From positions 1 through 30,697 of the IMG/VR virus record IMGVR_UViG_3300010430_000336: 30,697 bases of DNA; one strand, written 5' to 3'. Every line of letters begins with the position of its first letter. The first letter of the stretch is position 1. Positions 5,442-12,875 of the stretch are shown here, one piece after another. The notes below the pieces were generated by a model that was not told the origin of the DNA, made no database searches, and saw only the letters and a list, made by a program, of their open reading frames with translations. Source of the stretch: a virus. Position numbers and translations under genes: made by a program.

Positions 5442-6445
5442 GCTTTGCGGATGAAGCTCTCGAAGCAGTAGAGGATATGGAGGCAAACCCTACTGTCGAG
5501 CTTATACCGATTGCCGATTTAACGATGCCAGAAGTGGTAGACAATACCCAACTTAGTGACTACGCCAAGTGTCCAAAGATGTTTTACTGGGCACGTCTGC
5601 AAGGACTACAACCTGGCGCTCAGTCTATTCACTTACATGCTGGTAAAGCTTTCGCTAAAGCGATGGAAGATTTTCGTGTCTGTTACTTTGGTGAGGGTGG
5701 TACATTTGACGACGCTGTAGCTGCTGGTCTTTATGCTATTATTAGGGCATATGGAGAACCAACTGAAGCTGAGTCTGATGAGTACTGGATAGCTAGTGCT
5801 AAGTCATGGGAGGGTATGGCTTGTGCTTACATCCATACTGTTCATAACTGGGATCCACGACACGATGCGTTGAAGCCTGTCACTGATGACAAAGGCAAGC
5901 CGACTGTTGAATGTTCATTTGCGATTCCCTTAGATGTAAATAACCCGAGTACTGGTTTACCCTATCTGTTTCATGGTCGTTACGACCTGTTAGCGAGTTA
6001 TGGCGGCTCTCTCTTTGTCGAGGATGATAAGACAGCTAGTCAATTGGGAGCGAGCTGGTCAGGGCAATGGGATTTAAGGAGTCAGTTCACTGGATACTGT
6101 AAGGGTGCTAAGGCATTTGGTGTCGGTGTAGCTGGTGCTATCATACGAGGGACTGCTATCCTTAAGACTAAGATCACCCATGCTGAAGCTATAGTATATC
6201 GGCCTGACTTTCTTATCGAGAGATGGGAGCATGATGTACACCATATCCTTTTGAATATGAATCAAAGTTTCGAGCAACAGTTTTGGCCGACACTTGGGAC
6301 ATTTAATGAAGGGTGCAATGCCTATGGGGGATGTGACTATAAGCAGTTATGTAGTAGTGAGAATCCTGAAGCATGGCTGTCGAATTATCATAGGAACTTT
6401 TGGGATCCGACTAACCCTGACGGGGAGGAGGTGAAGAATGATTAA
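5438..6445 (+). CDS. PD-(D/E)XK nuclease with Fe-S cysteines, Cas4/RecB type (335 aa)
   Basis: Starts with GTG in a GTGA overlap. The nuclease signature is visible: H67 in LHAGKAF, D183 in HGRYDLLA, the D-x-K triad D196-D-K198 in FVEDDKTA, and the QxxxY motif Q216-FTG-Y220. C45 (YAKCP) together with C293, C299 and C305 (CNAYGGCDYKQLC) gives the Cx(n)Cx5Cx5C arrangement of the 4Fe-4S cluster in AddB and Cas4 nucleases. The expected activity is metal-dependent DNA exonuclease. With the Sak4-like ATPase and SSB-like protein downstream it fits a phage recombination set. No cas genes or CRISPR repeats lie nearby, so a CRISPR role is not supported. Confidence 0.88.
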   Translation: MSFADEALEAVEDMEANPTVELIPIADLTMPEVVDNTQLSDYAKCPKMFYWARLQGLQPGAQSIHLHAGKAFAKAMEDFRVCYFGEGGTFDDAVAAGLYAIIRAYGEPTEAESDEYWIASAKSWEGMACAYIHTVHNWDPRHDALKPVTDDKGKPTVECSFAIPLDVNNPSTGLPYLFHGRYDLLASYGGSLFVEDDKTASQLGASWSGQWDLRSQFTGYCKGAKAFGVGVAGAIIRGTAILKTKITHAEAIVYRPDFLIERWEHDVHHILLNMNQSFEQQFWPTLGTFNEGCNAYGGCDYKQLCSSENPEAWLSNYHRNFWDPTNPDGEEVKND

Positions 6446-6686
6446 GAATCAAGCCCTCCTTAAAGTGGGGGATAAAGTTTGTTACCAACCAGCCCATCTA
6501 AAAGCTAAAGGGGAGTATGAAAATGGCCGAGTTAAAGAGATACCAGACCATACTTTTGATTATGTTCGAGTTGTCTATAATTGCAATGGCGATTGGAATA
6601 ACTTTCATAACTATACTTCAGCTCTCACAGACTTAACTGACTTAGACATGGGTTGGCAACATGGGGAGATTAGTGATGACCATTAA
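6438..6686 (+). CDS. hypothetical protein with SH3-like pattern (82 aa)
   Basis: Overlaps the nuclease stop by 8 bases, with GGGGAGGAGG (6421-6430) upstream. The sequence has the short-strand pattern of small SH3/Tudor-like domains (LKVGDKVCYQPAH, then GRVKEIPD, then VRVVYNCNGDW). Such domains bind nucleic acid or proteins, but the resemblance is only in pattern. Function unknown. Confidence 0.6.
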   Translation: MIKNQALLKVGDKVCYQPAHLKAKGEYENGRVKEIPDHTFDYVRVVYNCNGDWNNFHNYTSALTDLTDLDMGWQHGEISDDH

Positions 6687-6945
6687 TGGCAAGTGTACTG
6701 TTAAGGATTTGTGTCATGAGGAGCTGCATATCTTTGTGCAGAATCAATTGGTGCAGATGGAACTGGATAGGGAGAAAGGAGATTGGGAAGCGTACCGCTA
6801 TGAGGAAAAGCTAATGATGACTGTTGTGTTAGCTCACGTGGCCTATGCTCGGACTCCTTTGGAAGCTAGCTATGCTCATGTAGCTACGCTTCGAGTGATG
6901 GAGGGGCTAGAGATTTTGGCTGGCTTACCACATCCTGAGGGGTAA
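6676..6945 (+). CDS. helical hypothetical protein (89 aa), possible first part of a frameshift product
   Basis: The ATG at 6676 follows GGGGAGA (6663-6669) and is preferred over the in-frame ATG at 6661, which has no such site. Mostly alpha-helical (FVQNQLVQMELDREKGDW), with two cysteines near the start. It ends GAG-GGG-TAA (6937-6945). A 116-codon zinc-ribbon frame is open immediately downstream in the +1 frame without a standard start, so this may be the N-terminal part of a protein of about 205 residues made by +1 frameshifting, or of a gene broken by a 1-base change. Confidence 0.6.
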   Translation: MTINGKCTVKDLCHEELHIFVQNQLVQMELDREKGDWEAYRYEEKLMMTVVLAHVAYARTPLEASYAHVATLRVMEGLEILAGLPHPEG

Positions 6946-7288
6946 GAAGCGACCCGTAACATACCATATCCATCGGGAGCGATTTGTTGCCAATGGGTAT
7001 CGGTATGACGAGAAGCGGGAGACTCAGAATCGGTATCTGTGTAGCAGCAGATATTTTTGTTCCAAGTGTGGAGAGATATGGGCTACAGAAGATGTGGCCT
7101 TTGGTAAATTCTATAAGGTGGTTCACAAGAATTGTTCTAGATGTAGTGCCAAAGTATCTAGTGGCAGTATCCTTATTGATATATTTGGCGACCTAAACCG
7201 AGAGAGATGGGAGGGTGCTCCCTTTGATCTTTTAATATTTGAATTTCTATTATTGATGGAGAAAAAAGATGCAAGAGAATCAACTTGA
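6941..7288 (+). CDS. zinc-ribbon reading frame without a standard start; likely frameshift extension
   Basis: Frame 2 is open from 6911 to TGA 7286-7288. It contains a protein-like sequence with paired zinc knuckles, CSKC (7058-7069) and CSRC (7133-7144), 21 residues apart. No ATG, GTG or TTG occurs in this frame before the GTG at 7094, and starting there would drop the first knuckle. Entry by +1 slippage at GGG-TAA (6940-6945: re-pairing to GGT, then AAG) would join it to the upstream 89-residue protein. Alternatives are initiation at CTG 6920 or 6935, a sequencing error, or a decayed gene. It overlaps the next start by 20 bases. Confidence 0.5.
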   Translation, partial: GKKRPVTYHIHRERFVANGYRYDEKRETQNRYLCSSRYFCSKCGEIWATEDVAFGKFYKVVHKNCSRCSAKVSSGSILIDIFGDLNRERWEGAPFDLLIFEFLLLMEKKDAREST

Positions 7289-7658
7289 TGAAATGAAGGC
7301 GGCGAAGCCTATATCCGCTGAAGAACAAATGAAGGCGGCTATAGATGCGCTTACTGTTGTGACTGATAATGATGTGAGTGTAGCTATGCGGTCTAATGTA
7401 GTGCGTAGTCACATGGAACGTACAGGTAATATCCTTATGAGTAAAGCTTTCCATATGGTTGAAAAGTTTGACGACCTTATTACGCCGATAGTGTTGTTAG
7501 ATTTATCAGAACTAGGTGACGATTCACGATGGCTTTTATTTGATACAGCTTATACACGAAAGAGTACTGAGCTTATGGGTATCGCTATTGCTTGTATCGA
7601 AAATGCTAAGGCTTGTAAGATACAGATAGCTTTGGAAAATCAACAGGCTAAACTTTAG
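7269..7658 (+). CDS. helical hypothetical protein (129 aa)
   Basis: Shine-Dalgarno GGAG (7258-7261) before the ATG. Almost entirely helical and amphipathic, with Met-rich stretches (MKAAKPISAEEQMKAAIDAL, VVRSHMERTGNILMSKAFHM) and no membrane segment. Last gene before the third promoter. Family not recognised. Confidence 0.65.
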   Translation: MQENQLDEMKAAKPISAEEQMKAAIDALTVVTDNDVSVAMRSNVVRSHMERTGNILMSKAFHMVEKFDDLITPIVLLDLSELGDDSRWLLFDTAYTRKSTELMGIAIACIENAKACKIQIALENQQAKL

Positions 7659-7667
7659 ATAGGCTAA

Positions 7668-7703
7668 ACAGTTCTTGAACTGTCTATTTAGGTTTGGTAA
7701 AAT
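7668..7703 (+). promoter_or_regulatory. sigma70-type promoter with palindrome over the -35 box
   Basis: TTGAAC (7675-7680), 17-base spacer, TAAAAT (7698-7703). The -35 box lies in a perfect palindrome, ACAGTTC (7668-7674), TT, GAACTGT (7677-7683), an arrangement typical of a repressor site. Transcription would start near 7710 and serve the Sak4-like ATPase and SSB-like genes. As RNA the palindrome has too small a loop to be a good terminator. Confidence 0.65.
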
Positions 7704-7718
7704 ATATTTTCACAAATT

Positions 7719-7747
7719 GGCGTAGACTCTAAATCAGGGTTTACGCC
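7719..7747 (+). promoter_or_regulatory. leader hairpin before the Sak4-like gene
   Basis: GGCGTA (7719-7724) pairs with TACGCC (7742-7747). After a 1x1 mismatch ACTC (7726-7729) pairs with GGGT (7737-7740, one G-U). The stem starts about 9 bases after the predicted transcription start and ends just before AGAGGA. It could protect the messenger 5' end or tune translation. No T-run follows. Confidence 0.45.
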
Positions 7748-7764
7748 TAACAAGAGGATAGAAT

Positions 7765-8622
7765 ATGTCGGATACAGAAATTCCCTTTTATAAAAAGGAT
7801 ATAGAGAATGTCGATCCATTGGTTCCTGGATTTAAAACTTTTTTACTCGGCACTCCTGGAGGCGGTAAAACCAAATCCTTAGAAAGTTTAATTGATTGTG
7901 GTCTCGAAGTGTTTTGTATCTTCACAGAACCAATGGATACAATCAGTATGGAAATACGGAATCACCCAAGATTCCATTATGTATATATAGCACCATCCGC
8001 TCCTGGATTTGATGCTTTGATTAAGAATGCTAAAGACATCAATACGATGAACCAAAAAATGTTATCCCAATTAACAGGCATTGAGAAGAATAAGTATGGA
8101 CAATTTATTAAATTGCTTGAAGCGATGTCGAATTTCACTGACCAACATGGTGAATGTTTTGGAGGTGCGGATAGCTTTGGTACTAATTCTGTATTGGTTG
8201 TTGATTCTTTATCTGGAATGAACGTAATGGCAATGGATCTTGTGGTAGGATCAAAGCCGTGTAAGTCACAAGCCGATTGGGGCATAGCTATGGACAACTT
8301 AGGTCGTCTTATTAATCAGCTAACCTCCCTCCGTTGTCATTTCGTTCTCACCGGACACCTATCTTTGGACAAGGATGAACTAACTGGTCGCATGATGCAA
8401 GGAGCGGCTACGTTAGGGAAGAAACTTGCTCCCGACTTACCGAGGTTTTTTAGTGATGTCGTCAAAGCTTATAGAGTTGGCGATGAGTTCTATTGGGCTA
8501 CTAAAGATCCTATGGTTGATTTAAAATTTCGTCTCTTACCTAATGCAGATAAGATGACTCCAGGTTTCGTTCCTGTATTTGAGGAATGGAAAACTCGTGC
8601 CGCCCTAAGTGAGGATAAATAA
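7765..8622 (+). CDS. RecA-like AAA ATPase, Sak4-type recombination protein (285 aa)
   Basis: A phage P-loop ATPase: Walker A GTPGGGKT at 29-36 and Walker B VLVVDS at 143-148, then a segment LTSLRCHFVLTGHLSL typical of the RecA/Rad51-like core. Length and architecture match phage proteins annotated as AAA ATPase or Sak4, single-strand annealing ATPases that work with a dedicated SSB. The next gene encodes an SSB-like protein, which is the usual partner, and a RecB-type nuclease lies upstream. Preceded by AGAGGA and a leader hairpin. DNA binding and annealing are family inferences. Confidence 0.85.
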   Translation: MSDTEIPFYKKDIENVDPLVPGFKTFLLGTPGGGKTKSLESLIDCGLEVFCIFTEPMDTISMEIRNHPRFHYVYIAPSAPGFDALIKNAKDINTMNQKMLSQLTGIEKNKYGQFIKLLEAMSNFTDQHGECFGGADSFGTNSVLVVDSLSGMNVMAMDLVVGSKPCKSQADWGIAMDNLGRLINQLTSLRCHFVLTGHLSLDKDELTGRMMQGAATLGKKLAPDLPRFFSDVVKAYRVGDEFYWATKDPMVDLKFRLLPNADKMTPGFVPVFEEWKTRAALSEDK

Positions 8623-8673
8623 TTAGGGGCATCCTAATACCGATTGGTTTCCGATTGGACTTAAAATTAAAAT
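8622..8673 (+). promoter_or_regulatory. intergenic hairpin, tandem octamer and weak promoter
   Basis: The gap before the SSB-like gene has a small hairpin ATTAGG (8622-8627) / CCTAAT (8633-8638), a direct repeat of CCGATTGG (8640-8647 and 8651-8658), and a weak promoter-like pair TTGGTT (8644-8649), 18 bases, TAAAAT (8668-8673). This could give extra SSB-like transcript. The -35 match is poor. Confidence 0.3.
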
Positions 8674-8694
8674 CTTAAATAAGAGGACAGTAAC

Positions 8695-9150
8695 ATGTCA
8701 GATAGTAACTTTGACCCAGCAGCGTTTTTAAATATGGAAGTAGATGCAGCCCTTGAGACTGAATTTACCCCTATCCCTGAAGGCGAATACCCTGCACAAA
8801 TTGCGGATATTAAACCGCGTACAGTTAACACTAAAAATGGCGAGCGTGTCATCGTAGGTGTGAGCTGGCTTATCACTGACCCATCAGTTGCGGAAGCTAC
8901 TGGTATAGATGCTCCAAGAGTTAAGCAAGACATTTGGATCGATCAAGAAGATAATGGTGCGCTGTCTGTTGGCGTTAACCAAAACATCCAGCTTGGTCAC
9001 TTGCGTGATATCTTGGGACAAAACAATCCTGGTGAAGTATGGTCTTTCGCTCAACTGACTGGTGGTTGTGCCACTATTAAAGTTAAGCATCGTCTTACTG
9101 AACAAGGTCGTATCATGTCAGAGGTAGCGGATACAGCCAAAGCTGCATAA
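8695..9150 (+). CDS. single-stranded DNA-binding-like protein (151 aa)
   Basis: AGAGGA upstream of the ATG. The order of features matches the phage DUF669/SSB-like proteins found beside Sak4-type ATPases: N-terminal acidic segment, IPEGEYPAQIADIKPRTV strand pair, VIVGVSWLITDP, an insertion with IWIDQEDNGALSVGVNQ, and a closing strand CATIKVKHRL. It lacks the acidic DDDIPF tail of cellular SSB. The likely role is coating single-stranded DNA during replication and annealing. A terminator follows, making it the last gene of this unit. Confidence 0.75.
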   Translation: MSDSNFDPAAFLNMEVDAALETEFTPIPEGEYPAQIADIKPRTVNTKNGERVIVGVSWLITDPSVAEATGIDAPRVKQDIWIDQEDNGALSVGVNQNIQLGHLRDILGQNNPGEVWSFAQLTGGCATIKVKHRLTEQGRIMSEVADTAKAA

Positions 9151-9174
9151 GTTAGACTCTTTTAGTCGTACAAG

Positions 9175-9204
9175 AAGGGGGGACTTTATTGTCTCCCTTT
9201 TTTT
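9175..9204 (+). terminator. intrinsic terminator after the SSB-like gene
   Basis: AAGGGGGGAC (9175-9184), loop TTTATT, GTCTCCCTTT (9191-9200), with the T-run continuing to 9204. The stem has about 10 pairs with two G-U. It separates the ATPase/SSB unit from the methyltransferase gene, whose start is only 18 bases further on, so readthrough or an unseen promoter must serve that gene. Confidence 0.8.
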
Positions 9205-9221
9205 ATCAGGAGAAAAATAAT

Positions 9222-10541
9222 ATGAAGCTACGTCACATAGATGATATAGTCATAGGAAAAGAACGTCAAAGAAGTAACATGGCGGACAAGGAAGTGGTTA
9301 GTCACGTAACAGATTTAGCGACCGAACTCTCGGAGAAAGGTTTGTTACACCCCATCGTAATAAGAACTCATGAAGATCCTACATTGGTTGCTGGTGAATG
9401 TCGTTTAACTGCGGTTACGATATTGAAAGAACTTGGTCTTGGTATTAAGTTTGATGGCGAAGTGTTGGAACCTGGATACATACCGTGTAGCGTAATGGGA
9501 GAATTAAGTGATGTCGAATACGAGGAAGCAGAACTTACTGAGAACCTTAGAAGACTCGATCTTCTTTGGCAGGATAAAACCGCCGCAATTGCTCGTCTCC
9601 ACGCCCTTAGAACAGGACAGCTGGGTGCTTACGGAGTGGGTGCGCGCCCCAGAGAGGGACAAAGTCATAAGGATACTGCAAGAGAAATAAATAAAACTGA
9701 GAATGTTAGTGCCCATCAGGTTGAGGTTGTTAAAGATGCTGTTGAGTTATTAGACCATCTTGATGACCCCGATGTTATGAAGGCTAAAAGTCAGAAGGAG
9801 GCTGTGAAAATTGTCCAACGAAAACATAAAGAGAAAGCTAGAATCGCAATGGCGGAGGAGTACGTTCCCACCGCATCTCCCCACACTCTCCACCATGATG
9901 ACTGTTGCAATGTCCTCCGAGAAGTTGAAGATGGAACCATTGACATCATCCTTACAGACCCTCCATATGGGATCGACATGCATAAAGGCACCTCATGGGA
10001 TGGAGACACTCATGGCTATGATGACAGTGCTGAACGTCTTGGAGAGTTATTTGCTGTCCTACCTAGAGAATGGTACAGGGTTGCCGCAGAAAAATCGCAC
10101 GCATATGTATTTTGCGATATATCAAATTGGTCTCTCCTTAGAGTTAAGATGGAGGCGGCTGGATGGGTCGTATGGCAACGCCCTCTTATCTGGTACAAGG
10201 GAAACATTGGAAGCTTTGCGAATAGTGAGCGGGGGTTTAGATATACCTACGAGTGCATCCTCTTTGCCAATAAAGGGCTTCGCGAAACTAATGGACTTCC
10301 GCACGATGTTATATGCATCAATCAGATCCAGAATCAAGATCATCCTGCAGGAAAACCGCCGGAACTGTACAGTCACCTCCTCTCTATTAGTGCCTTACCT
10401 GGAGATACTGTACTCGATTGCTTCGCTGGAGGTGGACCTATCTTCCCTGCCGCCACCAAAAACCATTGCGTTGCTATTGGATGTGAGTTAGATAAGAAGT
10501 ATCATGCTATAGCTAAGTTACGGATGGAAGAGGAACTGTAA
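9222..10541 (+). CDS. ParB-domain / adenine-N6 DNA methyltransferase fusion (439 aa)
   Basis: The ATG at 9222 follows AGGAGA; the upstream in-frame TTG at 9189 lies inside the terminator. The N-terminal domain (about 1-200) has ParB/Srx-type motifs: LLHPIVIR 41-48, LVAGECRLTA 55-64 and ENLRR 107-111. The C-terminal domain (about 225-439) is a DNA methyltransferase with DPPY at 247-250, HPAGKP at 374-379 and the AdoMet loop FAGGG at 401-405. In most relatives the loop reads FxGSG. The DPPY-before-FxG order is that of beta-class enzymes. No restriction gene is adjacent, so it probably marks phage DNA against host restriction or acts in regulation. Confidence 0.9.
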   Translation: MKLRHIDDIVIGKERQRSNMADKEVVSHVTDLATELSEKGLLHPIVIRTHEDPTLVAGECRLTAVTILKELGLGIKFDGEVLEPGYIPCSVMGELSDVEYEEAELTENLRRLDLLWQDKTAAIARLHALRTGQLGAYGVGARPREGQSHKDTAREINKTENVSAHQVEVVKDAVELLDHLDDPDVMKAKSQKEAVKIVQRKHKEKARIAMAEEYVPTASPHTLHHDDCCNVLREVEDGTIDIILTDPPYGIDMHKGTSWDGDTHGYDDSAERLGELFAVLPREWYRVAAEKSHAYVFCDISNWSLLRVKMEAAGWVVWQRPLIWYKGNIGSFANSERGFRYTYECILFANKGLRETNGLPHDVICINQIQNQDHPAGKPPELYSHLLSISALPGDTVLDCFAGGGPIFPAATKNHCVAIGCELDKKYHAIAKLRMEEEL

Positions 10542-10687
10542 TGTCCAAGAGGAAAAAGAAGAAAGGTCTTAGTGCGAGAATGATTAAAGATATCAAGAAG
10601 AGTAATCTTAGTGAGGAGGCTCTCGCCACTATGTATAAAACAACTGTCGATAAAATAAGAGAGGTCAAGAATGACGTACCAATTTGA
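10541..10687 (+). CDS. short basic HTH-like protein (48 aa)
   Basis: The ATG shares its A with the methyltransferase stop (TAATG). Lys-rich start (MSKRKKKKG), then two helices with a turn pattern like a small helix-turn-helix (SEEALATMYKTTVDKIREV). It may bind DNA; the length allows only a minimal domain. Overlaps the next gene by 17 bases, as is common in this operon. Confidence 0.5.
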   Translation: MSKRKKKKGLSARMIKDIKKSNLSEEALATMYKTTVDKIREVKNDVPI

Positions 10688-10856
10688 TGACGATGAGTTA
10701 GAAGAGTTCTATATGCAGAGGAGGAAAGTTCGTCTGTATAAGAAGAAGCTATGGGCGCACCCAGAATGTGGTGACCCTGATCATCCAGGCTGCGGCGAGT
10801 GTGATGAGGAATTGTGGGATTGTGATGACAGGGAGGAGCTATGGACAAAATCTTAG
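10671..10856 (+). CDS. acidic Cys-rich hypothetical protein (61 aa)
   Basis: GAGGT precedes the ATG at 10671. N-terminal half charged and helical (DDDELEEFYMQRRKVRLYKK). The C-terminal half has four cysteines and a His in PECGDPDHPGCGECDEELWDC, which could hold one zinc ion. Ends inside the polymerase gene start (overlap 10841-10856). Unknown function. Confidence 0.55.
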   Translation: MTYQFDDDELEEFYMQRRKVRLYKKKLWAHPECGDPDHPGCGECDEELWDCDDREELWTKS

Positions 10857-12505
10857 TTGTAACTGACATGCCAGATAAACATGGTAATGTCTTAGCAGGT
10901 AGTGGTGGGATTGAGTGGACTAAACTTCTTAATGAGGTTGGTCTTGATAGGGCAGAAGATGTAGAGATCAAATGTATTATGCCTACTCATGATCCTAAAG
11001 GAAATGATCTCCTGAAGATAAATAAGAAAGATCCTAACGGTTATGATATCGGAGGGCTAAGAGTCCACAAAGATGTGGTGTTTCATATTGGTCAGTTTTT
11101 CAAGGGGTTAGATGAGAATCCGAACAGACTAATCTTTGGACTTGGAGCTATACCGATACTTGCTTTTACTGGAAGCATTAGTGTTAAACAGCAGAGGGGA
11201 AGTATGTATACTTCTCGTTACGGTAAATTCATTGGGACACATCATCCCGATACCTTTCTTAAAATGTGGGAGTGGAGATATGTTAGTAGGTTTGATTACA
11301 TCAGAGGACTCAAATATAGAGATGCCTCATTTCCTGAACCTCAGTACGATTTTACTATCGACGCCGAGTACGGAGAAACTGTGGATTGGCTCGAAGGATT
11401 ACTTAGTTCTTTGGAAGCAATTACAACAGTTGAGTCGGGTGGACTTCATCGAAAGTTGCATGTGGCTTGCGATATCGAAACCTTTAGACGACAGCAAATC
11501 AGTGTATGTGGTTTGGCAGTATCAAAAACAAAAGCAATCGCGATACCTTTTATTGACTTCTCAGCGAGGGATTACTGTCGTTGGTCACTTGACGAAGAAA
11601 CAACTTTGGTCTCTCTCATTAAACAAATCCTCACCCACCCTAATGTCGAAGTATCTGGACAAAATTTCCACTATGACACAATGTACTTTGCCCGTACTTG
11701 GGGACTCTTGCCAAGACACGATCTAGATTGTATGCACATGATGCATTCGTGTTGGCCTGGAGAGATGGAGAAAAGCCTCGCGTTTCTTAGTAGTGTCCTT
11801 TGTGAATACCATATGTATTGGAAAGATGAAGGGAAGGAGATTCATGATAAGGTCAAGACACCTGAAGATCAAATTAGGTATCTTACTTACAATGCTAAGG
11901 ATTGTGTTACTACTTGGGAAAGTGCTGAGGCATTACGCGATATATTAAATGGGAAAGGTTTGTGGGATGTGTGGGTATTTCAACAACAGATGACTTATCC
12001 TTTAGCTAAGGTCATGATGAGGGGTGTTAACTATGATACAGAAAGGCAGGTGCAATTACGCTTCCAATTCTCGGAATTGTTACGTCACTACGAGGCGTTA
12101 TTCGAACGTATTGTTCCCAGCAATCGGTATTTTCCGAACGCTAAGAAAGGATCGAGTCCGTGGTATAGAAGTCCCACTAAGCTCAAGACACTACTATACG
12201 AAATCCTCGGTTGCGAAGTACAACGTGATAAGAAAACAAAACGTCCCACAACTGCTGATGCGGCAATACAGACGCTCTATAATAAAGAACCCGTCCTCGC
12301 GCCACTACTTAAGAAATTACTTGAGTACCGAAGCATTAATGTATTTGTATCAACCTTTCTCTCACCGTCAGTTGACACAGCGACTGGGCGGATGCACACC
12401 TTTTACAATCTAAGCGGGGCTGAAACCTTTAGACTGAGTAGTAAAAAGGATGTGTATGATACCGGAGCTAACTTACAAAATATTCCTAAGGGGGATGAGA
12501 AATGA
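10841..12505 (+). CDS. split family A DNA polymerase, N-terminal part: UDG-like domain, 3'-5' exonuclease, thumb (554 aa)
   Basis: Strong GGAGGAG before the ATG. Residues 1-145 resemble the uracil-DNA-glycosylase fold of some phage polymerases (ILVVTDMPDKHGNVLAGSGG at the start, GLGAIPILAFTG 100-111, GTHHPDTFL 132-140). Residues 205-370 are a DnaQ-like proofreading exonuclease: D211/E213 in CDIET, N275 and D279 in GQNFHYD, Y350-NAK-D354. The rest is thumb and palm start, ending at NLQNIPKGDEK, the conserved element just before polymerase motif A. The stop there removes all polymerase catalytic motifs, which are encoded separately at 12875-13702. No frameshift can join the parts because two other genes intervene. 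Confidence 0.88.
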   Translation: MDKILVVTDMPDKHGNVLAGSGGIEWTKLLNEVGLDRAEDVEIKCIMPTHDPKGNDLLKINKKDPNGYDIGGLRVHKDVVFHIGQFFKGLDENPNRLIFGLGAIPILAFTGSISVKQQRGSMYTSRYGKFIGTHHPDTFLKMWEWRYVSRFDYIRGLKYRDASFPEPQYDFTIDAEYGETVDWLEGLLSSLEAITTVESGGLHRKLHVACDIETFRRQQISVCGLAVSKTKAIAIPFIDFSARDYCRWSLDEETTLVSLIKQILTHPNVEVSGQNFHYDTMYFARTWGLLPRHDLDCMHMMHSCWPGEMEKSLAFLSSVLCEYHMYWKDEGKEIHDKVKTPEDQIRYLTYNAKDCVTTWESAEALRDILNGKGLWDVWVFQQQMTYPLAKVMMRGVNYDTERQVQLRFQFSELLRHYEALFERIVPSNRYFPNAKKGSSPWYRSPTKLKTLLYEILGCEVQRDKKTKRPTTADAAIQTLYNKEPVLAPLLKKLLEYRSINVFVSTFLSPSVDTATGRMHTFYNLSGAETFRLSSKKDVYDTGANLQNIPKGDEK

Positions 12506-12702
12506 CAGAGGAACAAAAAATAGTCTTTATACAATCACAGATCTTATGCGCTACAGCAGAGATACAAGGTATGGTGGCAGAAAATTCTGATCGATTAGCT
12601 AGGGATGGTAATGTATCTTACACTGCTGAATGTTTTATGGATGTCCCTAGTCGATACGGGCTTGAGCATAACCAAGTTATCGAATATTTAAAAGGAGTTT
12701 AA
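12502..12702 (+). CDS. small protein inserted within the split polymerase locus (66 aa)
   Basis: ATGA overlap with the polymerase N-part stop and GGGGG upstream. Helical start (EEQKIVFIQSQILCATAEIQ) followed by NSDRLARDGNVSYTAECF, similar to small phage proteins of unknown role found in replication operons. It has no LAGLIDADG, GIY-YIG or HNH motif, so it is not an evident homing endonuclease. Translation is coupled to the polymerase genes. Confidence 0.6.
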   Translation: MTEEQKIVFIQSQILCATAEIQGMVAENSDRLARDGNVSYTAECFMDVPSRYGLEHNQVIEYLKGV

Positions 12703-12704
12703 TC

Positions 12705-12875
12705 GTGATTGAAGTCCGAATATCACAAGATAGATTAAAGAATCTTGACTTTGAGGATCTTTATATGAAGTTAATCGAATCTGGTATGAACCTAGATCGA
12801 ACTATTACACGATGGGATGACCCCGATACGGGTGAACTTGTCTTTCGTCAACGAGATGAAGGGGAGAAAGAATAG
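12705..12875 (+). CDS. second small ORF within the split polymerase locus (56 aa)
   Basis: A GTG at 12705 follows AAGGAG (12692-12697) at 7-base spacing; the frame ends at TAG 12873-12875, which overlaps the GTG of the polymerase C-part (TAGTG). Acidic, mixed strand and helix (VRISQDRLKNLDFEDLYMKL, then RWDDPDTGELVFRQRD). No recognised family. The start/stop overlaps and good ribosome site support real translation. Confidence 0.55.
   Translation: MIEVRISQDRLKNLDFEDLYMKLIESGMNLDRTITRWDDPDTGELVFRQRDEGEKE

Noticed and set aside
5438-6445. CRISPR involvement of the Cas4-like nuclease
   Set aside because: No repeat-spacer array and no other cas gene is seen; the phage recombination context explains it better.
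9811-10491. 226-codon plus-strand frame inside the methyltransferase gene
   Set aside because: It overlaps the DPPY and FAGGG coding region in another frame, and its product is low-quality Ser/Leu/Met-rich sequence.
12502-12875. Group I intron or homing endonuclease interrupting the polymerase
   Set aside because: Both ORFs are short and without endonuclease motifs, each has its own ribosome site and coupled start, and no intron core was recognised.
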